DNA of 64,000 nt from contig OY821746.1 in NCBI GenBank assembly GCA_963682055.1, forward strand, positions 28,462,481 through 28,526,480. The letters run 5' to 3'. Of this stretch, positions 32,355 to 45,818 are shown piece after piece. The notes beneath the pieces were generated by a model. That model saw only the letters and a program-made list of their open reading frames with translations, had not been told where the DNA came from and made no database searches. Each line of letters begins with the position of its first letter. Position 1 is the first letter of the stretch. A program made the position numbers and the translations under genes. This DNA is from Primula veris. Its lineage: Eukaryota; Streptophyta; Magnoliopsida; Ericales; Primulaceae.

Positions 32355-33823
32355 ACTGAGGCAGGAGGTTTTCTATTTATTCCTGTTGTTGTTTGTACCA
32401 ATTGCTATATCTTAATTTGAATATTTACGGTGGTTATGGGTTTGATTTTACTATTGGAGACCCTTATGTTATATGCCATAATTTGATCTGTATTTCATTG
32501 TTGTAAGCTGTACTATTTCGTATTGTCTTGGTGATGAATAAAAAATTTGGAAAATGATATCAAGAGATATTTTATATTTCAGTATGTTTTTACCCCAATT
32601 TCTTTAATACATGAGCAGGATGGGGGACTTTATTTGCTAAAGTAGCCACAATTTCATTTTCAGTCCGATTCATGTTTGTTGTTGTGAGCAACATAGCAAG
32701 CATGAGCCTAGCCAATTTAAATATATTTTCAACACCTGATAACACAGTTTACTTCTCTGTAATGAAAATATTTGTTTATTTTGGCATATAGAAAAATTAT
32801 TAAAATAATTGTTATCAACTGCAATGGTAGAGTAAGTGTCATTTGTAACCGGGTTAACGTTTTGCGGTTTAGTATCCCCAACTGATAAAAATTTAATTGA
32901 GGAACCTTACTAGCATAGTATTGCGATTTTGTACATTCTGTCCAAAAGTTAACAGAAATAATGCACGTAACCACACATGCTGTTTAAATGCAGCAAATGA
33001 CATTTATAAATCGTAATGGTAAGCCTGGGTAATTCTTTATAAACCACACGCTCGATCATTATCTAGTCGATGTGGAGTAATATAGTCTAACATTCACTAT
33101 TTATCTTTGCCCTTAGAATTTGGGGTTCGGGTCCTAAGTTTTGGAGTGGCCTAATTGTATCCTAGTTGCCTTTTGATTCGGTTTTAGTTTGAAATCCCCA
33201 ATTGGTTATAATCCCTAATTGTATGTGTTTGTATTGTGTGAGTGAGGGAGGGATGTGTTTTATTTAATTGGAAATGTACAGTTCTGCCTATAATAGAAAC
33301 AACAATCCGTACAAAAAACCAAGATGTTAAGTTAGCACGTGGGGTCACGTGCCCTATTTCTGTTAACATTTTGGTCGGAATGTACAAAATAGTAGAATTA
33401 TGGTAGTAATGTTTCTCAATTAAATTTTTTGTCAGTTGATGGTATTAAACCGTAAAACGTGGTCAGTTTAGTGCACAAAACAACAATTAACCCTTTATAA
33501 CTTTAATGTTGAAGACTCGAAGGTAGAATCTACGACGTCACACGATTCCACTATAGGATTCCGATTCTATGGACCTCTTAACTGATTTCAGGTAGAAAAA
33601 AGCTTTGTTAACAGCCTTGCTTTTATCTCCCAGTAAACCATATCATTGATTCTCCATTGTTATTTAAAAGTATACATACAGTAGAGACATAGGTAGTAAG
33701 GCAGATAATCATTGAAATTGCACGAGTATTAAGGACAATTATATCACAAAATCGGCTAATCGTTGAAATTGCACTGGAGCAATTTTTCATCATGTATGAC
33801 AAGGTGGGGGTACTAGGTACATT
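32355..33823. other. Intergenic between UER1 and the cysteine-rich ORF
   Basis: A possible poly(A) signal AATAAA at 32537-32542 lies about 185 bp past the UER1 stop. Two G-boxes (CACGTG at 33336-33341 and 33346-33351) sit in a small near-palindrome. Otherwise nothing coding was recognised. Confidence 0.5.
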
Positions 33824-34267
33824 TTATTTGAATGACGAAATTGCTACACTTCTATTGAAAAATAAAGAATTGATCATAATTGCTAAAACACTAACCAATA
33901 CAAAAAAATAAAAATAATATAGATTAGTTACGGAAAAAAACTCTTGCAGGTTGTCGCGTTCAATAACCTTTATTGATCCGTCCTGTTCTGACATCTCATT
34001 ATAGTCAAATATTGGATCGTGATTGCCAAGGTGAAAGCTGCCATATGGAAAAAATAAACAAAGACATCTTGTATTGTCAAGGTGACAAAGACCTAAAGTG
34101 TCGGGATACTCAGCTTGTGGTAGTATCTTACAACAATGTTTATCACATTCATCATTATCACACGGACCGACGGTTGCGAAATTACATTTAGGATCAAGGC
34201 ATCGGTGATACGCAAGCTTCGTATCTGTGAATATGGGACCAATTGTTGCTAGTAAATACAAACTCAT
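33824..34267 (-). CDS. Possible cysteine-rich secreted (defensin-like) peptide
   Basis: From the ATG at 34267 the ORF gives about 147 residues. A hydrophobic start (MSLYLLATIGPIF) could be part of a signal peptide. A region with eight cysteines follows (RCLDPKC, GPCDNDECDKHCC, LGLCHLDNTRCLC). The CxxxCC and terminal CxC spacing recalls plant defensin-like peptides. After that come an acidic segment and a hydrophobic C-terminal stretch, which is unusual for a defensin. Hydrophobic codons continue upstream of the ATG (LVFAYVSLVFLF) without an in-frame ATG, so a first exon with the real start may be missing. It may be a gene, a decayed copy or a chance ORF. Confidence 0.35.
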   Translation of the reverse strand: MSLYLLATIGPIFTDTKLAYHRCLDPKCNFATVGPCDNDECDKHCCKILPQAEYPDTLGLCHLDNTRCLCLFFPYGSFHLGNHDPIFDYNEMSEQDGSIKVIERDNLQEFFSVTNLYYFYFFVLVSVLAIMINSLFFNRSVAISSFK

Positions 34268-35238
34268 GAAGAGAAACACAAGTGATACATAAGCAAAAAC
34301 TAGGCGAGTTGTTCATGACTGAATTAATGAACAAATTTTAGTAAAAGCTTAAAAGTAGAAGATATAGGAGAATATGTATTTACTCATTCTTATAAGGAAG
34401 AGGGGTGTCAGAATTTGAGCCAAAACAGCTAGCTTTGGAGTCGGAATTTAAGTAGGAAACAGTTTCTTTTTTAACAAATTTAGTTTAAAAACGATAATGT
34501 TCATCAATACTATTGATATATTTGATATAAGATAAGTTGGCTAACTTCGGAGTTGAGTTGTAGTGAGTAGGAAACAGTTTCTTTTTTGAAAAGTTCTTTT
34601 GTATGTATGTAGGTACGTTTTGAGAACAATCTCAGTTGTCGCATGGTAATTGGTAAATCACACAAATTTTTGTGCAACTCGTCTCGCACGCACGCACTTT
34701 CATTTTGATTACCTTGTCTTCTATCTTTGTGAACGGATGAATCGACATTATTTTAATTTAAATTTTAAAAGGGTCAATTATACTCCATCGGAAAACCGAT
34801 TAGTAACACTTGTGGGTTCTCATATTGACCTGATAGCAAAAAGAACTTTGATGAATGTTCATGGCCACATAAGCACCAAAAGATAACTTGTTTGGCAGTG
34901 ACCTTAATAAAAAAGGTTCATCTTTCTAGCTTGTTTATGCCAGAAAACCAAATAAATTCAGTTCTAATATGATTAACAAAATGCCTTTTAACCTACAAAA
35001 GAAAAACATAAGCTAAAAAAATAACAAGCAACCATATACCATTCGAATTGTTACACTGGAGAAACTAAAAGAGGAATTCAAATATACACAAATTGACAAA
35101 TAATTTGCTGTTACAAACTTCGAACTGACAAGGACAAACTGAAATTTCAGTTTTATTACAAAAGTTGACAACAATATGCAAATAACACGCAAATCAATTA
35201 GTGGCATATAATTTGTTTCTCTCTCAACCTATCACCAA
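34268..35238. other. Intergenic; no gene recognised
   Basis: Short ORFs only. A phrase of about 20 bp (GTAGGAAACAGTTTCTTTTTT) occurs twice, near 34452 and 34568. Confidence 0.45.
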
Positions 35239-38200
35239 TTAATGACCACGGGTTGAGAATCCATTTGCATAACCATTTACGGTTTTAGCAGCTCCAACTT
35301 TCTTCGAGTAAAATCTTCGGTACTTTGAGTCAACTTCAGTTAGATAATAGGTTTCTAGAGGTAGATGGCTAATGTCCTTGCTCGTGACAAAGTCCTTGCC
35401 CCCGTATCTATGCTCCATCAACTTTAAAGTTTCAATAAACTTTTCGGGAGAAAACTGTAAAATAATAAGTTTTTTGAATATGTAAGTAGACTGTATAGGA
35501 CATATTATGAGCAGTTTTACTAACTAAATCCTTGTTTTGATGAAGCTTTTAAGCTCGTTTTTTTGTTTCTTAGAAGATGACTGTATTTTGATCGACTAGC
35601 TTAACAGTTGAACTTTGCTGGTTTTTTGCTAAAAGAAAGCTATAAGATTAAGGTCTATGAATTATTAATCTGTCTTTTTTTCTTCCCCACATTCAAACAA
35701 TACCAACTTATTTGGTTAAAAGCTGCGAAGGAAAGTATTGATACCCTCGCAAGCAAGCACGGCTTTAATCATGTGAGGAGTCTAGAAAAGGAGTATCATA
35801 TTTTTGAAGCTTAAGCTATATGCTTAGGTTGGAATGAGAATTCCAATGTGCTTAAACGGTTAAACCTAAATAGACTAAGAGCTAGAAGATAAAAAAAATA
35901 GAACTTCTTGATTTTGGCTACAATATCAATTGTCGGGAAAAAAAGACGTCTTCCCTTGTCTTTGATTAAAAAGATAATACAACTTTTCAAGACTTGAAAA
36001 AGTAGAATACCTCATGCCTCGATTCCAACTTCTCCCCAACATTCATGACAGTGGAAATATTGGAAACTGTAAAAGGTTGTTGAGCTTCACGTATGCGGAA
36101 TGAAAACATCGTAGCTGTTGAACCACTCCCATAAGAAAACATCACTACTCGCTGACCTACCTGAAATTAACAAAATTGTAAAATTTTATTCCAGGTTCAT
36201 AGAAGGGTCTGGATTTTTGGGACATTTGTGGTCATGTACAAAAACAAAGTTAAATCAAGGGTTTACCAGTGACTCATGTTTGTTGTGAATTAGAGATGCA
36301 AATGCTGCGTAAATAGATGCGGTATACATATTGCCGACTTGCTTAGGTATCAATGTTGAGGGTTGCACCTTTGTAGTATACAAAGGCTTGGATACCACCA
36401 TGGCTACCTGCATATGAATCAGTTAATAGAAAAAAAATTAATACAGGATATATAGAAAAAGACATAAGATAAACGATTTGTCCAAATACAATTGCTATGC
36501 TACTTTTATAGACCGCACTAATAAGATGTTTTGAGATACCAGTCTGCATAAAATTATAGTTAGGAACTTAGGATGTTTGTGTTAAAAATTTAAATTTAAA
36601 AGCACTTCTGAATATTTTTAGGAACTTTTGTGAACATTGATGCCTAAATTCTTGATAAGTTATACTAATTGCTCCATTTTCTGCAGATTGTTGTCTAAAA
36701 TATGTCGTTTAACACTGATCAATTGTTAAATGTCTAATTTGGTGTACAAAAGTACAATTATCCCAATAGAACTTAAACAGAAAATGTCACTTCTTGGTGC
36801 CAATAGCAATGAGCCGATAAATCTTACAAATTTATAATGAAAGAGTTGAAGTCTAAATAGACCTTCTCGAGATCACGACTATGGTAGCTTTCATCTTCTG
36901 TTAATGTTGCAAACGGTGCTAGCTTTTCTTTAGCCTCCTTATCAATAGAACTGGCATTGCTCAACGAGTCATTGTATATCAACCTAGCAAAGCTCTTCTG
37001 GACAAGCTACATCAAGTAAAACATTGACCATTAACGATGAAGTTATTTCACGCTACCCCTTTTAGTAGTAATCATATTCGAACAAAAAAATATATGTATT
37101 TTGTTAGCTTGAAAATCAGATGAGTAACCTTGTTATATGGAGAGTGGAAGACAAAATAGTCAGCCTCGGCAACGGAAAATTGTTTGCCTTCGTGTTTCTC
37201 AAACCTTATTGTGAATGGCACATGAAATTATTTAGAATTAGATGCATAAAAAAGCGGAATATAGCATATGCCATGAAATCGAGTTGCCTCTGGATTGCAA
37301 AGTAGCTTACTTGTAGGAATAACGTTTGTAACAGTTATCAAGAGCCATGAAAAAGCAAGTCTGAGTGAGCTTTCCGTCAAAAACCTACATTGTGATTGTC
37401 CATGATAAGAAATACGAACAAATGCAATGGAGTAAAAAGTAAAAACACATACTATATGGCAATAAATATAAAATGTAGAACACACGGATACTTAAAACAA
37501 TATCTCATACAAGGCAGTCGTCAACTTGTTACACGCTTGTCCAAATTTATAATACAAGTTTTACTGAAATTTCAAATCACAAACAATATAAAAAGACAGT
37601 TCACAGATAATTACCGGGTATTCACTGGCAAGGTTGGGCTTGTAAAAATCATATGCGTGAGACATGAAACTTCCCCTCAATTTACTTTCAAATGCGATTG
37701 GGGCATCTGGTCCTATAAGCATAGCTATTGCAGCTGCTCCTCCTGTTGGCCTAGCTGGTCCCTCTGCGTATACCTAATAAATAAAAATTAAGGTTTAGTT
37801 GGTAAACAAAGCTAGAGGCTTTAAGCGGGATCAACCCAGTTTTCTTCTTTCGCTAAAAAAACAGTGTATATTCTTAAATGCTACAACAAACAAACTTAAA
37901 CTATATAAACAACTCGACATTCTAATATTTCTTGGGCTTTAAGTGGACAGACTTGACTATCCAACTTAAAAGTAACCTTCCATAATAAAAGAGAAGCTTT
38001 TATCATGTTCAAATATTCAACAGCTAGCAGGAAAAATTGTCAACCATCCTGCTTCTCTTTTGCGCTTGTGTGGTTGCATATTTTGAGAAAATAAGCTGGA
38101 ATCTTTGAGGTCTGGAACCAAGTTCATCAGGCTCAAAGTTCGTAGCTTTTTCACGCAAAAAAAAACAATTTGGAAAATCATCTTATAACCTGATCAACCA

Positions 38201-39859
38201 AGTCCAGTCCAGTTTTCAAGGAAATAAACAAAAAGGTTGAACCATAAGAGCTGCAACCAAACACGGTCAATATACACCCAACACCAGTTCAGAATATCTG
38301 ATGTACCAAAAAAGAACATAGTCAATATATTGAGTCGACTATTGACATAAGCGTTCAATTCTCATGATGATTGGACGCTTTCGTTTTTTCTTTTGAGGTA
38401 TATATATAAGCAAACTATCATACCGCACTATCTGTGCTGACGACAAGTCCATAACGACCATCCCAAGAACTACTCTCTACCCAGTTGACGCAGTTAAACA
38501 AAGCAGCAGTTCCTCCATAGCAAGCGTTGGTTGAGTCTACTCCTTCAATATCCATGTTCCCACTTTCCTGTATGATTTACACGATACTTTATATTGAATC
38601 TGTGAACGAGGAAATACTTTTCATGGTTTTCAAATTGTACAGAAGCAAGAGAATGTAGAAAACATTAGCAGTTAAATAGTTAAGATGATGAAAATAGTAA
38701 CAGATGAGCTATCTGTCTAAGGATTATCTTATTGCAATCCACAAGTTCAATTTTTTTTCCTCTTTCCTTGTAATGAATCTGTTTGACCAGGTTAAAATGA
38801 ACTATTTACTTTTACGCCACAAAAGGCTGGAAATTTTAAGCTGAAGGAACCAGACTTTACTCTAATTGGGCTTATTGAACATTGTTTGTTAATTTTCGAA
38901 CCTATGCAAGTGATCAAACCAATAATAAGCAATCACAAATAAGTGTTCAAAACAAAATGAGAAGAAAGTTATTTGTAACTTGATACCTCAAAGATTTGCA
39001 TGAGGAAGGTCTTGATTGATTTGCTTTTGTCTATCACGGTCTCACTCCCCACCTCAAGACGTCCAATTTGTTTTGGATTGACTCCATACTTCTCAAGGAG
39101 AGAAGCAACAGCTGTCAGACTGAAGAATAGAACAGTATTGAAGACAAAAAAAAAAAGATTTTAAAAAAACTCAAACTGAAAAGTAAGGGTCTGCTTCGAA
39201 CTTGTGGGGTCTGAAATCTACATGTCTTGATTTATAGATTGTTCTTTTTATTTGAATTACACTAGGATTTTGAACTTGTGGATTTTGAATGACTAGTGTA
39301 CGACCATGGATTTGAATTGTTGATGTCTAGGCATCTCAAATTTCCGATTAACTCTTTCATTTCCTAAATTCTAGGTTATATTCACTGAAATTTCAAGAAA
39401 ACAAGCTGCACTTCTTTTAAATTCCGAAAAACCTAGGTTCATCCAGCTTGAATCTGTAATCTTTTTCAGGCAAACAAATTCAGTAAACCTCAGATTTAAG
39501 CTGATGAGTCAAATACAGTAGCTTTTAAGCAAAATTAAAATGCTGAGAACAAATGAGGCAACCATGGCTACAGGAGTGTTACGAGCCAAGGTATATCTTA
39601 ATTTTATTCAGCTACAAGAGTGCTAGTTGCCAATGTTTTTCTTCAATCCAGAATTCCAGATGATCCAATGAATTCGACAGTAAAATTGCATATTTCTTTG
39701 CAGATGATCTTCAAAAAATTTAGTGCTATCACAAAAAAAGTTATCTACCACCTTACATATTTTGGTTGTCGTGACCTTAATCGCGCATCTAAACACATTT
39801 AGAAAAAAATTATCCATGAAATGCCTCTAAAACTTTTATTCAAACTTGTAACTGTTATT

Positions 39860-39907
<48 letters not shown>

Positions 39908-40639
39908 CATACGTAATTTTATGTGTGTACTGTTCCTCCCTAAAAGTACTCAAGGTGATAATGTGAATATTAATTTACTGGTTGCTGATTAGGAATTGTA
40001 GGAAAAAGAGCGAACCTCATGGAAATAACATCTTCCACCTCTGAACAGAAAGTCATACAATCTTGGCCAAGTCCAATTGTATACTTCCCTTTGCTTACGC
40101 CATCATGAACCTCCAGAGCTTCCTATTTACAAACAAAACAAATCCGTATATAAATACTCAAATTGGTGATGCATTACAACATTGCTTTCGGGCCTTCTGT
40201 AAAACATATTTTTTTCCTTTTTGTCAATTTAATCTTAATGTACCCAAGTTCATTTCGAAAACCCCTGTAGAATGTAATCTTAATGTCTAAGTAATTTGCT
40301 TCGTATATACCAGTGTTCAACTATGTTACAATACTATCGACTAATTCTATTTACTAGCAAATTTACTTAAATTAAAACAATCACATCTATAAAATTATAT
40401 GGTATTGCACCTCCAAAAGGCAAGCAAACGAGCAAGAATCTAAATCCAGGTTCATGAAACTACAACATCTCTTATTCAAAGCTATGGAAGTTTACTGAGC
40501 AGAATAGAAATGTAATAAAACTACAAGAACTAATAATGTCAACACCCTTAAAAAAAAAATAGAGTACCTGTTGAACACAGTTAGGAGGAAAATAAATTTC
40601 CATAGCTAAAATTCCAACATTTTCTGGATGCGAGACCAT
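35239..40639 (-). CDS. HMGS: Hydroxymethylglutaryl-CoA synthase
   Basis: Eleven exons join in frame to 471 residues, the normal plant length: 40639-40568, 40122-40016, 39119-38987, 38567-38424, 37773-37615, 37384-37311, 37204-37129, 37006-36863, 36407-36267, 36160-36011, 35454-35239. The enzyme condenses acetyl-CoA with acetoacetyl-CoA to HMG-CoA in the cytosolic mevalonate pathway, leading to sterols and other isoprenoids. Visible hallmarks are [18 protein letters not shown] at the start, the active-site Cys in [16 protein letters not shown] (residue 120), [15 protein letters not shown], the FHSPYNK His (about residue 250), and [15 protein letters not shown]. The ATG at 40639 gives [10 protein letters not shown]; an in-frame ATG at 40666 would add nine residues. 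The exon-2 donor (AG-GTTCGC) is not consensus. No disabling change was seen. Confidence 0.95.
39861..39899. repeat. (AC)n microsatellite in HMGS intron 2
   Basis: About 19 AC units followed by ATATATATACATAC. It lies in the intron between exons 2 and 3. Confidence 0.95.
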
Positions 40640-40760
40640 TTTCTCTTTTCTCAAGAAGCAAGACAAAAAGATATATATTTTTTACTTGGTATGTATGTAT
40701 ATATACAGAGAGAGTAGGGAGAAAGAGTGCTGATGAGAGGGCTTTGCAATGTTTCGGTTG

Positions 40761-40772
40761 GGTATTTATAGG
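40761..40772 (-). promoter_or_regulatory. TATA box of HMGS
   Basis: CCTATAAATACC on the minus strand lies about 125 bp before the ATG at 40639, followed by a CT-rich leader. The fit to the plant TATA consensus is good. Confidence 0.65.
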
Positions 40773-40779
40773 CTAATTA

Positions 40780-42223
40780 TTCTCTTACATGCAGGCTTCA
40801 TGAACTCACCAACTGTATTTAACTATTTAAATACGTTTAATGTATTGTATTGTACTATATATTAGTGATTAACGATTTATTTATTGTACTATCACTTTTA
40901 AGAATTGAGCTACTAAACTATGAAATTTCGTCTAATTAAGAAACTAATTACATAAATCGACGAAATTGCAATCGCTATATATCAGACATTTTATGATATA
41001 TTTTTTACGGATGTCGGCAGAATTGCACTCATGTGATAAGTAAAAAACGTGGGTGTCATTTCACCATTTTGTTTAACGATAAGTTCTTAATTGTGACAAA
41101 TTTCATAGATTAATATATTGTTAAAATTGATAGTCTAGTACCTAAATCGTTAAACACTGATATTACAGTATAATAAATGTATTTTTTCCCCTATTTAAGA
41201 TCTAAACCTTTTAACTTCTTATGTGTTTACACATTTGCCATCTTTTGTATATTTTATTTTTACTTTTGAAAAAGTAACTTTTTACATTGTAAGTATTCTT
41301 GATTTGGAAGAACAAATTATAGAACCTTGGTGGGATACTTCTAATTAAAAAGCAATCCTAATTAAAGATCTAAACCTTTTAACTTCTTTATGTGTTTACA
41401 CATTTGGCATCTTTTGTATATTTTATTTTTATTTTTATTTTTGAATAAGTAACTTTTTACATTGTAAGTATTCTTGATTTGGGAGAACAAATGATAGAAC
41501 CTTGGTGAGATACTTCTAAAAAGCAATCCTAAACGGTAAACGGGCCTAAATGTTGGATTAATTAGACGGTGATTAAACAGAATTAGACGATAATTGCATC
41601 GTGTTGCACCTTTTAAGACATTTCTTAATGGTAACTAATTAGCGAAATACGTGAAAGTTATAATCATGGAAGACAACCACACTTTGCTCCCATATTTTCA
41701 ATCACAGATAATTTCAATTGAGATATAGGAATAGTTGATTATCGAGCAAATTACAGAAATCTTGTGTAAAAATAGACAAAATGTTATTAGATTATTTCTA
41801 CTCTTATTTCACAAATCCTTGAAATCATGTAATTAATCATGTATCCAGTTTTTAATATCACTAATTTAAAGCTAAAATTTATTTACGTGACTTCCACTAA
41901 TAAAAACTGTAGTAAGAACTCGGAAGGTCATCAGTTGCCACAGTATTTTTTTCAAATAACTTTAATTTATGTTGATGGTACAAGTACCTTTGTACGTATG
42001 AGATGAGGTCATGAGACTATATACCATTATATATGACAAAAATTAACCTCATTTGAACAATAAAAGACAAGGTAACATTTGTGATGATATATACGGTTTA
42101 TTCCCAACCAAATCAAAGTTAGCTTGATGCAGCTCCTAAATTTCACTTTTTAATTTTGGCCTGCAAGTTAAATAACGTAATAATATTATTATTGATCAAA
42201 CCATTTCTCGATCTATAGATTAT
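40780..42223. other. Intergenic upstream of HMGS; no gene recognised
   Basis: AT-rich DNA with one tandem duplication (listed separately). No coding segment was recognised on either strand. Confidence 0.5.
41197..41532. repeat. Tandem duplication, unit about 170 bp
   Basis: A block starting AGATCTAAACCTTTTAACTT and ending AAAAGCAATCCTAA is present twice in direct order, at about 41199-41360 and 41363-41532. Differences are few (for example GCCATC/GGCATC), so the duplication is fairly recent. Confidence 0.9.
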
Positions 42224-43122
42224 CTTGGATAAATTAACAAAACATACTAATTTTTAAACTAAATTAATAAAAGCATACCCAAAAACTTTTCATTATCAAA
42301 AACATACCAAACAAATTTAATACTGTTTATTCTCTCATTTCTCTCTCTCATCCATTCTTCTCTCTCACCAATTGTTCTCTATATCTCCTCCCCTCCATTC
42401 TTCTATGTATATTTCTTTCATATCCCACTTTATCTCTCTTTCCTCTTCCACCACGAAAACCCGCCACTGACTACCGAATATCATCTAAATTATATAAACA
42501 TTCATATATATAAATACAGATATATACATACGTAATACACAAATATTACACTGTTTGATACCACGTAATATATGAAAAATATATGAAATTGGTGAGATTG
42601 TTTTCTATTTATTAAGGTTTGAGACAATTGTAAACTTTGTGGGTTTCAAGTTGAAAGAGGAGAATCTATATGTACAGTATTGAGAGAAATCCATATAGGG
42701 TATGGAGTTTTGAAATTAGGGTATAAAGTTTTAAAATTAAGTTATGAACTCTTTTTTATATATTTGATTGTGATTCAGAACATTTAGTGTATGAAATTTT
42801 AAAATTAGGATATAACGTTTTATAATTAGCATACGAATATTTTATGAGTTTTTAGTCATTTTTAGAGACAGAGATGGGTGATTAGCACGTGTTAGAAATA
42901 TGTGCGATTATCGTGTATTAGAGAGAGATGTGTGATTAGAGAGAGAGAGTTGTGGTTAGAGAGAGAGGGGTTAGATTAGATATAGAGATTAGATTATGGT
43001 ATAATTAGAATTATTCTAATTAGAGAAATAATAAGTATATATAGGTATATTTTTGATAATTTAAATTATTATGATATGTTTTTGTTAATATAATAGTGGT
43101 AGAATATGTTTTTGTTAATTGC
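42224..43122. mobile_element. Possible non-autonomous DNA transposon
   Basis: AAATTAACAAAACATACTAA near 42232 is opposed by ATATGTTTTTGTTAATTG near 43103, a short inverted pair. The interior has CT-rich (CTCTCTCTCATCCATTC) and GA-rich tracts but no ORF. A target duplication was not found. Confidence 0.35.
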
Positions 43123-44807
43123 CCCATAGTGGTGTTTTTTTGTGGTGTTTTTTGGGATTTTTTAACCTTATTTACACTCTTATTGAAAAATATTAGAAAA
43201 TTCAATAAAAAAAATTAGTTTAAATTTTGAGAACACATTTTCTAAGTTTTATAAACATGTTTTACGATATTACAATTTTTATGTAGTTTTTAAATTTTTC
43301 TTTTTAACATTCAAAAAATGAAAAATCCTATTATAATTTTTTAAAAACTAGGTTTCTAACGTATTATTTTTGGGAAAAAATGAAAAAAAAAAACAATATT
43401 TAAAAAAAAAATCAAAATCAAACCTAGTAGTTACGAATTGTAACTAATAGGTGTGAAAATGGATTTGAATTATAAACCTTTTTTATTTACATTTATCTAA
43501 AATGTCAAAAAATAAAAATAAAAATAAAATAAAAATAGAGAAAAGTAAAAGTTTATTTTGCTATTTTTTAAATTAAGATTCTAACTTTAATTAGTTTAGT
43601 TAAAAATAATTTAGTATATATTTATTTTCTCTTCTATTTGGAAATGACATGGACAAAATAGTTATAGGTTGAGAAATAGTTTTAGAACGGTTATAAATTG
43701 AAAAATAGTTGAGTCAATAACAATATTGAGGTATTTTAACTACTGCAAATATAGATTGAGCAGTAAGATCAGTTCTGTGTATGCCTTCTAATGGACACTT
43801 ATGTGTTGTCTTTCTTAGTAATTTAGATATACTATGTATAAAATAATAAAAATAATTCGTGGTCTCTATATTTGGACTCTTTTGTCCATATATAACTTCA
43901 AATAAAACCACAACAATCCCATCGATTTTGATTTATGATGGAATGTCGCACACCTAATCTTTTTAGAGAGGTAATCAAATGTTTACTCTTTTCTATGGTA
44001 CCTTTTGTTCTCTCAATCGCATCCGTGTTTTATATCAGGGTTATACAACCTTAAACAAGATTAGTATAGTTGAATTACATTATGCGAAAAGTCAATTGAT
44101 CAAAGAAAATAAAAAAAATAAAAATTTCTTTGATAAGACAAATACTAGTATAATGTTTTCAATCAAAATGACGTTACAACTGAAGTCTTGGCTTAAATAG
44201 AAGTTTTTGTTTAAGCACTAGACCATTTATAATAGTTCTACTAATTTTATGCATATGTGCTATGTATATGTGCCTTGGACTATAGTGAGATGAGATATTC
44301 TTGTGCTTGGTTTTATCAGTAGGAGAACAATATTTGTTCCTTTTCGTACACATTTGGCTAAGTTTGTTTGACTAAAAAGGCTAACAACCTGGGTGTTTTA
44401 TGCTACCTTCCATGTGCAAAATGCCAAAATACTGTTAAATTTTATTTCTTTTTCTATATTCTGTGTAACCTTTTTTTGGCCCAATATATTCTGTGTAACC
44501 TACGTTTAGAATATTTGATACAATTTGGCTCGACTTAAAGGGTTCGTTCATTTGATTGGACAATTCTTGAAGGAGAGTACAAAAAATGGAATTGAGAAGT
44601 TACCTTCAAGTAAAAAGAAAAACTAAAACATATGAAAGTACTTCTTGTTTTTGTCATTTGTCAAACGCAAATGCATGTCATAGATATTGGATCTCACATC
44701 CCTTGATTCGGCTACTTATTCTATATATGAGCAGTGTTATCTCATTTTTTTTTTTTTTAGTTTTGAACATGCATAATACCTAGTGTTTCAGATTAAAAAC
44801 CAAGTCG
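43123..44807. other. Intergenic, AT-rich; no gene recognised
   Basis: Poly-A/T runs and short chance ORFs only. Confidence 0.5.
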
Positions 44808-44944
44808 ATTTGTGTTAGTTTTGGTACTATTTCGAATACAATAAATGAAAGGACAATAAAATAAAAAAGACAGGAACGCAATTGAAATAAACAATTTTAT
44901 TTCTCACAATTGGAATATGAATTACAATTCCTGACTCAACAAAT

Positions 44945-45140
44945 AAATAAAACTGCTGGACTGTAATAAAGAAACTGCCGGACTGTTATAAAGAAACTGC
45001 CGGACTGGTTTTACAGAAACTGCCGGACTGGTTTTAAACAAACTGCCGGACTGGTTTTAAACAAAACTGCCGGACTGGTTTTAAACAAATAAAAACTGCC
45101 GGACTGGTTTTAAGCAAATAAAAAACTGCCAGACTGTTTT
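44945..45140. repeat. Tandem array of ACTGCCGGACTG units in the solo LTR
   Basis: About eight units of roughly 21-29 bp, core AAACTGCCGGACTGGTTTTA with variable AACAAATAA spacers. Followed to 45300 by looser ACAGAAATGAAAC / GTACAGAAA repeats. Confidence 0.9.
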
Positions 45141-45545
45141 TTGTAAATACTGGAAATTACAGAACTGAAAAGTAAATAACAGAATCGAAAGACTGAAAGT
45201 AAACAGTACAGAAATGTAAATACAGAAAAGAAACAGTACAGAAATGAAACGGTACTGAAATAAAATGGACAGAAAGTAAATGACTGAAAAATAAATAACA
45301 TAAAGTAAAAGAAGAGGCAACTGCTGAGCAGTTTCCCTTAAACAATATTTCCCGAACCACCTTTAAAGATTTCTGGTTTCGGGACTTTGTTCCCAAGGTA
45401 CAACTTCTATCTCAGAGTGGCTCGTATGGAAACCGGCACCGAACCACAGGTCGAGCTGTTGGTGGTGCGGTTCTCTCTCTATATATGATGCTTATGCTGT
45501 GAGTTGTGTGTTTGAAGGTGTGTTCAAATGAGAGGGGGAGGGCTG

Positions 45546-45556
45546 CCTTTTATAGG
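45546..45556 (-). promoter_or_regulatory. TATA box of the solo LTR
   Basis: CCTATAAAAGG on the minus strand, GC-flanked, in the middle of the LTR. It marks the U3/R region and could still drive transcription towards lower coordinates. Confidence 0.6.
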
Positions 45557-45747
45557 CTCTACTGAAACCGCAGCCATAAATATAGGTCATCAATTCTGGG
45601 AGTTACACCCCCAGAATCCGCTCACTTTAATTCTGAAACCGCAGCAATCAATTCCATTTATTGCTGGCGTTTCTCTTGCTGGAAACTCTAGGGACTGCTT
45701 TTGTAATTTATACAAAACTCCCTATTCGGGTTTGGACCCAAGACCCG

Positions 45748-45818
45748 AGACATTCCCCAAATCCCAAATCCCAAATCCCAAATCCCAAATCCCAATCCCA
45801 ATCCCAATCCCAATCCCC
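45748..45818. repeat. AATCCC-type microsatellite
   Basis: Runs of CCCAAAT then CCCAAT units (AAATCCCAAATCCC, CCAATCCCAATCCC) inside the solo LTR. Confidence 0.9.

Noticed and set aside
34650..34886. 78-residue plus-strand ORF
   Set aside because: No recognisable motif or neighbouring splice-compatible exon; AT-rich chance ORF.
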